From contig NZ_SNWP01000012.1 in NCBI RefSeq assembly GCF_004361915.1, forward strand, positions 62,001 to 126,000: a DNA stretch of 64,000 nt, given 5' to 3'. How positions within the stretch are numbered: position 1 is the first letter of the stretch; each line of letters begins with the position of its first letter. The stretch comes from Sediminibacterium goheungense (GTDB lineage Bacteria > Bacteroidota > Bacteroidia > Chitinophagales > Chitinophagaceae). Both the position numbers and the translations under genes were made by a program. This document shows positions 45,135-52,720 of this stretch, piece by piece. A model generated the notes under the pieces. That model did no database searches. It was not told where the DNA came from and saw only the letters and a program-made list of their open reading frames with translations.

Positions 45135-45170
45135 ATTGCAGATTTTATATCTGCGATCTGCCATCTGACA
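45101..45170. repeat. Word-repeat inverted repeat covering two convergent 3' ends
   Basis: Left arm 45101-45131 (TGTCAGATCTCAGATGGCAG, then ATCGCAGATAT) and right arm 45147-45170 (ATATCTGCGATCTGCCATCT) form a long stem. The left arm encodes the end of DoxX (+), and both arms encode the end of the MBL-fold protein (-); the stop codons overlap at 45131-45134. Confidence 0.93.
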
Positions 45171-45925
45171 TCTTCCATCTGAAATTCATTGCCATCATGG
45201 TAGCTGTAGACTTTCATCGCTGGGTAGGTGTTCATCAGTGTGCGGATTTTTTCTAATGATTGCATACGCAATATATTATCATCGGCCCTCATGGCGGCCA
45301 GTGTATGTACGGGATGTAATGGGTTGGTAAATTCTTCACGCAGGTAATAGGCATCACCAGCATACAATAGCCAGCCCTCGGCTGTTTCAATCGCTACGCC
45401 GCAATGCCCCATGGTATGACCCGGTAGCGGAACCAAATACAATGCAGTGCTGATAGGTATATCCAGCTTTCTGGCTTCCATACCCAACCATCGATCTGCT
45501 GAACCTGGGTATGTGTGTAAGCGTGGGCCATGCGCCATGGGGGGTGTGAGGTATCGTGGATTACCATTCGTATAGTTTTGCATTTCCTCCTCACTCAGGT
45601 GTACCCTTGCATGCGGAAAATCGGCCAGTCCACCGATATGGTCATTGTCGAGATGTGTAATGATACAATCTGTAACCTGTTCAGGTTTAAATCCCAGCTT
45701 TGTTATTTGTCTGGTGGCTGTCTGGTTTTCGTCAAATACATAACCCACCAATGTTATCAGTTCTTTACCAATGCGTTCTTCTGGGAATTGTACATCATTA
45801 AGACCGATACCGGTATCTACCAAAATCAATCGTTCACCCTCTTTGATGAGAAGGCAATGCCCACCCACATTTTCACTAAGTGGTGAGTGAATGGTGACAC
45901 AGTTGAGATGAAAAAACTCAGGCAT
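45131..45925 (-). CDS. MBL-fold metallo-hydrolase
   Basis: 264 aa. Beta-lactamase-fold landmarks: VDTGIG (about 37), the metal motif THLDNDHIGGL (about 90-100; the second His of HxHxDH is replaced by Asp, as in a common COG0491 branch), LPGHTMGHCGV (about 165) and LYAGDAYYLRE (Asp, about 186). Probably a Zn-dependent hydrolase of lactones or other small esters in the cytosol. It overlaps the AraC gene by 8 bp, so AraC is transcribed first and is the probable regulator. The last ~17 residues come from a word repeat. Confidence 0.88.
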   Translation of the reverse strand: MPEFFHLNCVTIHSPLSENVGGHCLLIKEGERLILVDTGIGLNDVQFPEERIGKELITLVGYVFDENQTATRQITKLGFKPEQVTDCIITHLDNDHIGGLADFPHARVHLSEEEMQNYTNGNPRYLTPPMAHGPRLHTYPGSADRWLGMEARKLDIPISTALYLVPLPGHTMGHCGVAIETAEGWLLYAGDAYYLREEFTNPLHPVHTLAAMRADDNILRMQSLEKIRTLMNTYPAMKVYSYHDGNEFQMEDVRWQIADIKSAI

Positions 45926-46760
45926 GGGTTCTTTTTGCCAGTAAGCTCGGCATCAGTTTATACTGTTTTTTAAAAGCAGTGGAAAAATAATCGGGATTCA
46001 TAAAGCCGCAGGAGAGCGCAATTTCCCCTACGGGTATCTGTGTGTTTTTCAGCAGCATTTCTCCATGTTTCAGCCTTATGTTGAGCAGGTATTGGTGCGG
46101 GGTTTGCCGGGTATATTTTTTAAAGAGTCTTGAAAAATAAAATGGACTGGCATAACTGTTTCTGGCAATTTCCTGTAAGCCGATGTTCTCCCTGAAATGG
46201 GTATGTATATATTCTTTGGCCCTTTCCACAATCTGCAATTGATGGGCTGGATGAGCGAATAGGTTCTCAGTTAGTTCCTGATCGGGTGCACTGGATAATA
46301 CCTGGTATAATAATTCATACACCAGATCGTCTGTTTCGAGGCGGGGTGTATCTGTAGTTAATCCCAATGCTTTATAGTGCAGGTAGTCAATGGCAGGTGA
46401 GGCCATCTGGCACTGAGATATGATGCGTTTGTTGAGAAAAAAGGGATGTTGCCTTATCAGTTGTTCATCGGCCATTTTTTTATAAAACTGCATACTGAAA
46501 CTGAAAATGGTACAGGTGGCTTCGATGGGGGTGAGTGCATATTCGTAACAAGGTTTTTCCAGCAGTACATGACCGGTATGTGTAAGGTATTTTTCACCTG
46601 AACTATTGAAGCTGCACTGGCCACTGCGCATAATCACAATGCAGAAACAATCGTTCCATCCATCGAGTCTGCCTTTTGCACTACCAAACTTCCATTGTTT
46701 GATCTCATAGTCGTCTGTCTGACAAATAAGGCCAATTTCTATTTCAGTGTTTGCGGGCAT
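45918..46760 (-). CDS. AraC-family transcriptional regulator
   Basis: 280 aa. N-terminal cupin-like sensor half (about 1-150) and C-terminal double HTH (about 180-278): IGLQEIARNSYASPFYFSRLFKKYTRQTPHQYL and IPVGEIALSCGFMNPDYFSTAFKKQY are visible landmarks, each described here by its core. It probably senses a small molecule and controls the overlapping MBL-fold gene and perhaps the divergent hydrolase gene (135-bp spacer). Confidence 0.92.
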   Translation of the reverse strand: MPANTEIEIGLICQTDDYEIKQWKFGSAKGRLDGWNDCFCIVIMRSGQCSFNSSGEKYLTHTGHVLLEKPCYEYALTPIEATCTIFSFSMQFYKKMADEQLIRQHPFFLNKRIISQCQMASPAIDYLHYKALGLTTDTPRLETDDLVYELLYQVLSSAPDQELTENLFAHPAHQLQIVERAKEYIHTHFRENIGLQEIARNSYASPFYFSRLFKKYTRQTPHQYLLNIRLKHGEMLLKNTQIPVGEIALSCGFMNPDYFSTAFKKQYKLMPSLLAKRTHA

Positions 46761-46894
46761 AATTTGTTTTGTGCGTTAAAGGTAAAACAGTGTTTGATAA
46801 GAAAACTGCTCAGGCAGCAGTGTAAACTTGAAAAGCAAGATTTCAAAGTTCATTGCCAAACCGGTGGTCTATTTTGCTGCCCCAAAAAAATGAC

Positions 46895-47749
46895 ATGCAG
46901 GAAGTACGAATTGTTGCAAGCGACGGATATCATCTCAGTGCTCTTTATGGTAAACCGGTTTTAACATCTCTGGGTACGATTGTACTGGCACCCGCTACGG
47001 GCATTAAAAAAGAGTATTACCTGCATTTTGCCCATTACCTGATTCAACAGGGTTATAGTGTGTTGCTATTCGATTACAGGGGTATTGGTGGTTCGCTGCG
47101 TGGCGATATCAGGGAGATCAAAAGCTATATGCATGAATGGGGTACCAAAGACATGCAGGCAATGATTGATTACCTGGTAAAAGAAAAAAACTGTCAGGAT
47201 ATCATCTGGCTCGGACATAGCGCAGGTGCTTCCTTACTGGGTTTTACGCCCAACAAAACGGCGGTGCGGAAAGTAGTGGCTGTGAATGCAGCATTGGGTT
47301 ACTGGGGACATTTTCCCGCCCCGCAAAAATGGCTGATCTATTTTTTATGGAAACTGATAGGTCCGCTTATGATTGGTATGTATGGCTATGGAAAAATGAA
47401 AGCCATTGGCTGGGGTGAGAACCTGCCACCCAATATGCTGAAGCAGTGGCGTTCCTGGTGCCTGCATCCACAGTATTTCCGTGATACGATTCTGTTACTC
47501 ACCGGGAAAGATTATTTCGACGATTTCCGTATACCGATGGTAAGTGTTTATATAAGTGATGACTATATCGCTAATACCCAAACCGCCCGTTTGCTCTTAG
47601 ACTTTTTTCCGCATGCAAACAGAAGATTACACCAATTGGCTGTGGCCAATCTGGTAAATGAACCCGTAGGTCATAATGGATTGTTCCGCAAACGTTTTGA
47701 ACGAACACTCTGGCCTGAGTTGATGCGTATTATTGAAGAAAGTGAATGA
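46895..47749 (+). CDS. Alpha/beta hydrolase (serine aminopeptidase-like)
   Basis: 284 aa from the ATG at 46895. Oxyanion strand TIVLAPATGIKKEYY, then VLLFDYRGIGGSLRG, nucleophile elbow IIWLGHSAGASLLGF (Ser about 110), Asp likely in YISDDYIA and His in PVGHNGLF. Lacks a signal peptide, so cytosolic. The family resembles COG4757-type predicted hydrolases. It is divergent from the AraC gene and could be part of the same response. Confidence 0.85.
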   Translation: MQEVRIVASDGYHLSALYGKPVLTSLGTIVLAPATGIKKEYYLHFAHYLIQQGYSVLLFDYRGIGGSLRGDIREIKSYMHEWGTKDMQAMIDYLVKEKNCQDIIWLGHSAGASLLGFTPNKTAVRKVVAVNAALGYWGHFPAPQKWLIYFLWKLIGPLMIGMYGYGKMKAIGWGENLPPNMLKQWRSWCLHPQYFRDTILLLTGKDYFDDFRIPMVSVYISDDYIANTQTARLLLDFFPHANRRLHQLAVANLVNEPVGHNGLFRKRFERTLWPELMRIIEESE

Positions 47750-47774
47750 CAGTCATCATAGTCTGCAATTTTAA

Positions 47775-47834
47775 ATGTCAGATGGCAGATCTCAGATCGC
47801 AGATTTTATATCCGACATCTGCCATCTGCGATCT
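47775..47834. repeat. Word-repeat inverted repeat
   Basis: Left 47775-47804 (ATGTCAGATGGCAGATCTCA, then GATCGCAGAT) with right 47810-47834 (ATCCGACATCTGCCATCTGC). Same word set as at 41.1, 45.1, 49.1 and 50.0 kb. Lies between two codirectional genes, 20 bp before the next start. Confidence 0.9.
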
Positions 47835-47854
47835 GTTTTGTATCTTGTATATAG

Positions 47855-48457
47855 ATGTTTAGCCGGAAAAATAAAGAGGGAACAGAAAGGCTCAGCAGGT
47901 CGATTGCTGCGTACAATGCTGGTATTGGCATGCGCGGTGCTGCTGTACATTCATTACCTGCCAAACAGCCCTATTTTGTACAGGCAGCTCCATCGGCAGT
48001 TGTAAAGCCTGTTCAGTTACTGCGTATTACTACGCATGGGCAGGGGAATGCTGAGCGGGCAGGTGGGGGTGTTGGCAGTGGTATTAAAACAGGCAATGAG
48101 GTAAGAGCCATCATACAATCGAATGATACAAGTGATATAACACAGGCTATCAGTCTGTTAAGAAGATCTATCCATAACAGGGAGCAATACAGTCATTTAT
48201 TTACCAACATTGAACCCAATCATGCAGAACGTATTGCGCATGAAAGAAGATGGTTGGCTGATTTGGAAGCGGCATTCAGCAGCATACAAAGTAACCATGC
48301 GGCCAACCTGCATCGTACAATGAATGGCGGTCCTGCAACGGTTAACGTTACCCATCATGGCAACGCTGCTGCTATACAGGGGAATGCAGCTGATTCGAGA
48401 TTTGTATCGTTACCTTCTTTAGGAACGCAGGATAATGACAAGAAGCAGCAAGCATAA
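47855..48457 (+). CDS. Unknown protein, possible injection-system cargo
   Basis: 200 aa, no signal peptide or membrane segment. The first 60 residues are basic and flexible and contain KQPYFVQAAPSAVVKPVQLL, which resembles the VQ/PVxQ-type leader of proteins associated with extracellular contractile injection systems. A helical, charged centre (about 75-140) holds SLLRRSIHNREQYSHLF and HAERIAHERRWLADLE, and a His-containing VNVTHHGNAAAIQGN near the C-terminus. I know no domain for the central part. No injection-system structural gene is in the window. The cargo reading is weak on its own and rests on similarity to the leader of the 54.3 kb protein. Confidence 0.65.
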   Translation: MFSRKNKEGTERLSRSIAAYNAGIGMRGAAVHSLPAKQPYFVQAAPSAVVKPVQLLRITTHGQGNAERAGGGVGSGIKTGNEVRAIIQSNDTSDITQAISLLRRSIHNREQYSHLFTNIEPNHAERIAHERRWLADLEAAFSSIQSNHAANLHRTMNGGPATVNVTHHGNAAAIQGNAADSRFVSLPSLGTQDNDKKQQA

Positions 48458-48530
48458 AAATAGACCGGGCATTATTATGCTTTACGTAAAGTGTTTTATG
48501 TCTCTATAGCATAGGGCTGGCTAAGAAAGC

Positions 48531-49058
48531 TTATTGATTTTCAGTGGCTCTTTCAACAGTAAACTGCTGTGCTGATCTCATGAGCTGGCTCTTACCACAT
48601 ATATCATACAGCATACCAATCAGTTTTAGGGCTTTTTCTGGTGGAAACATAGAGCGGAGTATTTTTCTTTTACCATTGTAGTACACAATCATGGTAATAA
48701 CGCTACCGTCGCAGCATTGTGCATTGTTGAACGCCAGGTTGTTCAGATCAATGACAGATAATTCTGTAAACAGATTTTTATACGTACTGTCTTGTATAGT
48801 ACCTGTGAAATAGCCGATTTTTGAAGAATCCCGCGTGAAAGAAAATTTTTCAGATCTCAGATAAGCATCTTCTGTGTGGAGTCTTATTTGTTTGTTCTGG
48901 GTAACCTCTAAATGGTAGATAGGGCATAGGCCATTACAGGCTGTTGTATGAAAAATGATTTTTTCAAATGAAAATGACTGATTATCTGTCTTTATTTTTC
49001 TTGGCTCTATCCTTAGGAGTCCGGTTAAACAAAGAATGATAGCTGCGATTTTTATCAT
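48531..49058 (-). CDS. DUF6438-like exported protein
   Basis: 175 aa. Short hydrophobic N-terminus (MIKIAAIILCLTGLL), probably a signal or anchor. FEKIIFHTTACNGLCPIYHLEV carries the C-x-G-x-CP-x-Y motif of DUF6438. An NAQCCDGSVITM segment provides further cysteines. Predicted small beta-sandwich; function unknown. Codirectional with the Dabb-family gene 171 bp upstream, separated by a word repeat. Confidence 0.75.
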   Translation of the reverse strand: MIKIAAIILCLTGLLRIEPRKIKTDNQSFSFEKIIFHTTACNGLCPIYHLEVTQNKQIRLHTEDAYLRSEKFSFTRDSSKIGYFTGTIQDSTYKNLFTELSVIDLNNLAFNNAQCCDGSVITMIVYYNGKRKILRSMFPPEKALKLIGMLYDICGKSQLMRSAQQFTVERATENQ

Positions 49059-49146
49059 CTGTTTTTCTGTTATCTATAAAAAAGTGAGAATGCGTGGTTC
49101 TACATAGGTTTTCCTCACTATGGTGTCTTCTGTTGAACAATCATAG

Positions 49147-49194
49147 ATATCAGAACGCAGATTTACATCTGACATCTGCGATCTGACATCTGAA
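49147..49194. repeat. Word repeat (GACATCTGCGATCTGACATC)
   Basis: A run of CATCTGACATCTGCGATCTG words; a short complementary CAGAACGCAGAT lies at its left end, so folding is weaker than at the other sites. Between two minus-strand genes. Confidence 0.75.
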
Positions 49195-49229
49195 ATTTCC
49201 TGCAGTCAACAAAAATGAGGAAGTTATTA

Positions 49230-49607
49230 TCATTGCTGTACCCAGTAATCCACCACCGTTACCTTATCCAATATATCCGGTAATAAGGTAGTAAATGCTT
49301 TATGTGCCGGGTGCACTAAATATGCATCACGGTCTTTTTCACTGGCAAAACTGAGCAGGAAACAATGGGTAAGACCATTGTTTAATTTTTCCGGACTGTT
49401 ATTCGTTCCCCATTCAAATTTTTTTATACTGCTGATCTGGCCAGGCAGTTTTCCGAAAGCAACAACTGCTTTACTGATGGCGGCTGTATCGGCTTTTTCT
49501 TTCCATCCAAATAATACCACATGTCGCAGTTCTTTTTTTGTGGTCTGTGCAAACAGGCCGGTAGTGAGGCAAATAAGGCATGCCATTGATAGCAGCATTT
49601 TTTTCAT
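49230..49607 (-). CDS. Exported Dabb-family (stress-responsive A/B barrel) protein
   Basis: 125 aa from the ATG at 49607, start of a signal peptide (MKKMLLSMACLICLTTGLFAQ). The mature part, starting KKELRHVVLFGWKEKADTAA and holding SSIKKFEWGTNNSPE and HCFLLSFASEKDRDAYLVHP with VDYWV at the end, matches the dimeric alpha/beta-barrel (Dabb) family. Most family members are cytosolic; an exported version is common in Bacteroidota. Ligand unknown. Confidence 0.87.
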   Translation of the reverse strand: MKKMLLSMACLICLTTGLFAQTTKKELRHVVLFGWKEKADTAAISKAVVAFGKLPGQISSIKKFEWGTNNSPEKLNNGLTHCFLLSFASEKDRDAYLVHPAHKAFTTLLPDILDKVTVVDYWVQQ

Positions 49608-49699
49608 TTGGTGGTTTTTATTGTGTTTAAAAATAGCTATTCTGTTCATGGTTTGTAGGGTTGTGCAAAGCTATTGTACAAAAAAAGATCTGAGGGGTG

Positions 49700-49721
49700 G
49701 CGGGGGTGGCGCCACCCCCGC
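49700..49721. repeat. Perfect 22-bp GC-rich palindrome
   Basis: GCGGGGGTGGC (49700-49710) is followed directly by its reverse complement. No T-tract; could be a protein-binding site or a cruciform. Confidence 0.85.
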
Positions 49722-49960
49722 TAAGCTATTGATAGTAAGCTCATAAATAACAAAAAACAATTCATCCCTAACGTAAAAAAACTTCCAAAGGGTGGCGACA
49801 TTCGGCAGCGCTTCGGAAAAGTGCCTTATTTCTTCGGGTTTTGCCGTACTTCCTTCGGGGATTCTTCGGGAATGCTTCTGGTTTTCTTCGGGAACTCCCG
49901 AAGAAACACCGAAGCGGCTTCGGCATTTTCCGAAGTTGATACGGAGATGGTAGGAGGGAA

Positions 49961-50012
49961 TGTAAGATGGCAGATGGCAGATCTCAGATGTCTGATGTAG
50001 GATGTCGGATAT
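49961..50012. repeat. Word repeat (GGCAGATGGCAGATCTCAGA)
   Basis: Direct array of AGATGGCAG, AGATCTCAG, GATGTCTGATG and GATGTCGG words related to the 41-49 kb sites, here without a full complementary arm. Confidence 0.8.
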
Positions 50013-50154
50013 AGTTTTAATTCTTTGCTGCATCTTCCGGATGAGAGAACCTGCAGAGGCTAAATTTAACATTTGAATTATATTAAATATGTTTATTTTA
50101 CTGATAAGATCGTTGGCTATAACGATAGCCATTGATCCAATATCCTCATAAACG

Positions 50155-50811
50155 ATGCTTATGAAACTGCTGATGCTCGTTGCTGTTTTTCTGCTTGGCA
50201 CTGTTTTATTTGCACAGGTACCACCGACTAAACCCAAAGTTTATATTCATCCAGGGCTTGGCTTTTACCGACTAACCGATGATCCCTGGAGTATTCATAA
50301 TACGCCCTTGCTGCTCGATTTTAAAGTAGGTATGTCAGTGGGCAAGCATGGTGCACTCGGCTTTCAGTTTTCATCGGCCTTTCAATCTGAGCAAGTGTCG
50401 GGGCGGTCGAATATACAGCAGCCAGGGTCGGGTACGGTATGGACTAAATCAGGAAAACATACGATACATACAGCTGGCATGGGTATTTTCTATGAAAGAT
50501 TTTTTCAGATGGGTAAACGCTTTACTTTTTTTCCCAGTGCTTATGTGCAATTTTTCTTTTCTAAGAATATAGAAGAGGGTGCTGTTTATACAGGCACCGA
50601 GTCAACACCTTCTATTACTTATAAAAGGGAAGTATTACACAATTACAAAGTAAGGCTAGGGGTTAACCTGAATATGCAGTATGCCCTTTCAGCATCAACA
50701 GCCATTACCCTGAGGTTTGCACAAACAGAAGGAAGGTTTAGTTATAAATTTAACCCGCAGGTATATTTTGAATTGCCTGTTTTGGTAGGGGTTAAATATG
50801 AATTTAAATAG
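50155..50811 (+). CDS. Hypothetical outer-membrane beta-barrel protein
   Basis: 218 aa (or 216 from the second ATG at 50161). Signal MKLLMLVAVFLLGTVLFAQ. The mature part has about eight amphipathic beta-strands, e.g. SVGKHGALGFQFSSAF and KRFTFFPSAYVQFFFS, and ends FELPVLVGVKYEFK, a pattern of small outer-membrane barrels. Function unknown. A partial copy of the 175-bp element family starts 6 bp after the stop codon. Confidence 0.78.
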   Translation: MLMKLLMLVAVFLLGTVLFAQVPPTKPKVYIHPGLGFYRLTDDPWSIHNTPLLLDFKVGMSVGKHGALGFQFSSAFQSEQVSGRSNIQQPGSGTVWTKSGKHTIHTAGMGIFYERFFQMGKRFTFFPSAYVQFFFSKNIEEGAVYTGTESTPSITYKREVLHNYKVRLGVNLNMQYALSASTAITLRFAQTEGRFSYKFNPQVYFELPVLVGVKYEFK

Positions 50812-50817
50812 GGTGGA

Positions 50818-50880
50818 TTTTTTTGTTCTCCGCAGCGTCTTCTAAGCACGAGGAAATATGCGCATTACACATCCGGGGTA
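50818..50880. repeat. Partial copy of the ~175-bp TIR element (left end)
   Basis: Contains TTCTCCGCAGCGTCT and TTACACATCCGGGGT, matching the left ~60 bp of the copy at 51286-51460 with several substitutions. Together the two copies bracket the small membrane-protein gene at 50884-51231. Confidence 0.75.
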
Positions 50881-50883
50881 TTC

Positions 50884-51231
50884 TTATAGCCCGATTGTAT
50901 GTTTCCCGAACAAAAGGGTTGCTAAAACAATGAATGAAATCAAAGTGCCGAATGGTAGGTACCAGATGCTGAGTATACTTATCATCAGACCAAGTGGGTA
51001 GACCCATGTTTTGTTTGCAGATAGGCCATACACCCAAACAAGCCAAACCAGCCCATATACAACAAAGAGCCAACCAAGGTTAAATACATTAAGATTCATT
51101 TTATAAAACAGGTTGGCCCAGGGCCCCGGTTTCGCTGGTCCGATATATTTTCCTTTCACCATTACAAAAATCCCGTCCAGTAGCATATAGCTTCCGTTTA
51201 GGAGTGCAAGCAGGGTAATGAGTATTTTCAT
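50884..51231 (-). CDS. Hypothetical small membrane protein
   Basis: 115 aa from the ATG at 51231; four predicted membrane segments (about 3-22, 42-62, 68-84, 90-110) with Gly/Trp-rich loops (KGKYIGPAKPGPWANLFYK). No family recognised with certainty. The start codon and about 50 bp upstream are duplicated 250 bp away (51466-51531), and repeat copies lie on both sides, so the gene is embedded in mobile-like DNA. Confidence 0.75.
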   Translation of the reverse strand: MKILITLLALLNGSYMLLDGIFVMVKGKYIGPAKPGPWANLFYKMNLNVFNLGWLFVVYGLVWLVWVYGLSANKTWVYPLGLMISILSIWYLPFGTLISFIVLATLLFGKHTIGL

Positions 51232-51284
51232 TTCAGGGTATTTTTCAAAGTTGTATACAGGCGATAATGAGGCATGGTCATTGG
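51219..51284. repeat. 66-bp direct repeat, copy 1
   Basis: Begins ATGAGTATTTTCATTTCAGG and ends ATGAGGCATGGTCATTG; 61 of 66 positions match copy 2 at 51466-51531. It contains the start codon and upstream region of the minus-strand membrane-protein gene. Confidence 0.92.
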
Positions 51285-51285
51285 G

Positions 51286-51460
51286 TTTTCCGCAGAGTCT
51301 CCGAAGCATGAGGGACTCTGCGTGTTACACATCTGGGGTGTTTCATTTACTTTGAATGTAAAATTATTCAGAACGAATTTTCGTTGCCTGGTATTAATAG
51401 ATAACGAACTCATGCGGGAGTGTCGCAGAGTCCCTCGTGCCTCGGAGACTCTGCGGAGAA
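51286..51460. mobile_element. ~175-bp element with ~37-bp terminal inverted repeats (most complete copy)
   Basis: Left TIR 51286-51322 (TTTTCCGCAGAGTCTCCG at its outer end) and right TIR 51424-51460 match at 34 of 37 positions. Each TIR has its own small palindrome (CGCAGAGTC ... GACTCTGCG). The core has ATTCAGAACGAATTTTCG and TATTAATAGATAACGAACTC. No transposase is encoded, so it is non-autonomous (MITE-like) or a structured-RNA repeat; both are inference. Confidence 0.85.
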
Positions 51461-51465
51461 CAAAT

Positions 51466-51531
51466 GAGTATTTTCATTTCAGGGTATTTTTCAAAGTTGT
51501 AGGCAGGTTATCATGAGGCATGGTCATTGCT
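51466..51531. repeat. 66-bp direct repeat, copy 2
   Basis: Second copy of 51219-51284, same orientation, with five substitutions; it ends 4 bp before the stop codon of the beta-lactamase-like gene. Confidence 0.92.
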
Positions 51532-51534
51532 TTT

Positions 51535-52644
51535 TTAGTAACCATGATGCTCTTTCAGCTTACGCATCAATATCCTTACACCTTGTTGTGTATCGGGGTT
51601 GTAGGCATTGGTGAAAATGATGTAGGCGGTATCTTTCTGTTTGTCTATATGTACAAGGGTGAAATAAGTAAAAGCACCCGTGCCGGCATGTACGGATAGC
51701 TGTTTGCCGTTTTCAAAGATGTTAAACCAGCCCAATGCATAGTTGGCTGTTCCGTTGTGAATGCGGTTATAGGTGCTTGCTTTCAGGTAATTGTTTTCGC
51801 CTTTGAGTCCTTTCAGGTTCAGCTGAATAAATCTGATATAGTCTTTCAGTGTGATGTTGAGGTCGCCGGCGGGTTCGGTATAATCGAGCTGATCACCCAT
51901 ACTGGAGGGTACCGGTTTGAGCTGATCATTTTCTGTCTTATGGCCCCAGGTATCTTTTCTTTTTTGGTTCTCGGGCCATGAAAATTGTACCTGTAAATGA
52001 AGCTCTTTGTTTAATACCTGATCTATCAACTGTTCCCAGCTTTTGCCGGTTAATTTTTCTACCATCAGGGTGGCTAGGGTATAACCGGCATTGGAATAGA
52101 TAAAGGGGTTTTGCTCATCGGGTTTTACCGGATCCAGTGTTAGCACAAATTTGCCAAACTCTTTTCTTTTCTGCTGTTTGGTTCCTTTGAAATCGGGTAT
52201 TACAGGATCATCTTCTCCCTGAAAAGCTTGTATGCCGGCTTTGTGTGTAAGCAGGTCCTGTAAAGTGATGTGCAGGTAGGCGGGCTTACTTTTATTTTTC
52301 CACTCGGGAAATACTGTAAAGAATGGGGTGTTCCATGTCAGGTATCCTTTTTCAACATAACGGGCAATCATAAATGCCGTCATGGCTTTGGTATTGGAGC
52401 CAATATGGTAACGGTCGTTCAGCGTGGCGGTATCGGGCAGGTGGATGGCATGTTTGCCCAGTGCAGCTATTTCGAGCGTGGTATGGCTATTCACAACGGC
52501 ATAACTCATTTCAGGAATCCGGTACAGTTTCCGGATGGAGTCTGCAAACACGCTTGTTTTTTGGGCATGTATACTTATGTGCTGTAAAAACAGACTGGCA
52601 ATGGTAAGCAACCTGATTATACGATATCTTCTCTTCATATACAT
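51535..52644 (-). CDS. Serine hydrolase, class C beta-lactamase/DD-peptidase-like
   Basis: 369 aa. Signal peptide MKRRYRIIRLLTIASLFLQHISIHAQ. Motif SxxK in HIGSNTKAMTAFMIARYVE (about 91-94), Tyr motif YSN in FIYSNAGYTLATLMVEKLTG (about 187-189), and a late HAGTGAF in place of KTG (about 318). This is the COG1680 family, whose members are esterases, DD-peptidases or beta-lactamases; resistance activity is not implied. Start at either of two close ATGs (52644, 52638). Convergent gene is absent; upstream is the Crp/Fnr gene on the same strand. Confidence 0.9.
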   Translation of the reverse strand: MYMKRRYRIIRLLTIASLFLQHISIHAQKTSVFADSIRKLYRIPEMSYAVVNSHTTLEIAALGKHAIHLPDTATLNDRYHIGSNTKAMTAFMIARYVEKGYLTWNTPFFTVFPEWKNKSKPAYLHITLQDLLTHKAGIQAFQGEDDPVIPDFKGTKQQKRKEFGKFVLTLDPVKPDEQNPFIYSNAGYTLATLMVEKLTGKSWEQLIDQVLNKELHLQVQFSWPENQKRKDTWGHKTENDQLKPVPSSMGDQLDYTEPAGDLNITLKDYIRFIQLNLKGLKGENNYLKASTYNRIHNGTANYALGWFNIFENGKQLSVHAGTGAFTYFTLVHIDKQKDTAYIIFTNAYNPDTQQGVRILMRKLKEHHGY

Positions 52645-52720
52645 GAAATAAGGGCCAACAGATTTTATGCTGTACGGCTGTAAAAGTATTTCAGTGCAGC
52701 GCCGGATGATTTGACTTAGG

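Larger units (their letters stand above)
49608..50154. other. Intergenic region of 547 bp, repeat-rich
   Basis: Divergent spacer. It contains a perfect 22-bp GC palindrome at 49700-49721, a patch of CTTCGGG/CCGAAG microrepeats at 49800-49940 (including TTCTTCGGGAACTCCCGAAG), and a word repeat at 49961-50012. A minus-strand frame is open across it but has no coding character. Confidence 0.7.

Noticed and set aside
41082..50012. Possible CRISPR array from the recurring CAGATC/GATCTG words
   Set aside because: No constant repeat length, no unique spacers of even size, units are permuted and arranged as inverted repeats, and no cas gene is present.
49671..50237. 188-codon minus-strand frame
   Set aside because: Runs through the GC palindrome, the CTTCGGG patch, a word repeat and the start of the barrel gene; composition is that of the repeats.
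50884..51460. Composite transposon around the small membrane-protein gene
   Set aside because: The left copy is only a 60-bp remnant, no transposase is present, and the 66-bp duplication lies on one side only.
51274..51516. 80-codon plus-strand frame and a similar one at 59780-59968
   Set aside because: Both lie within the TIR elements and their likeness is explained by DNA-level repeat identity; changes are not biased to third positions.
51535..52644. Beta-lactamase resistance gene
   Set aside because: SxxK and YxN are present, but the KTG box is replaced by HAGTG; the family is mostly esterase or peptidase-like.
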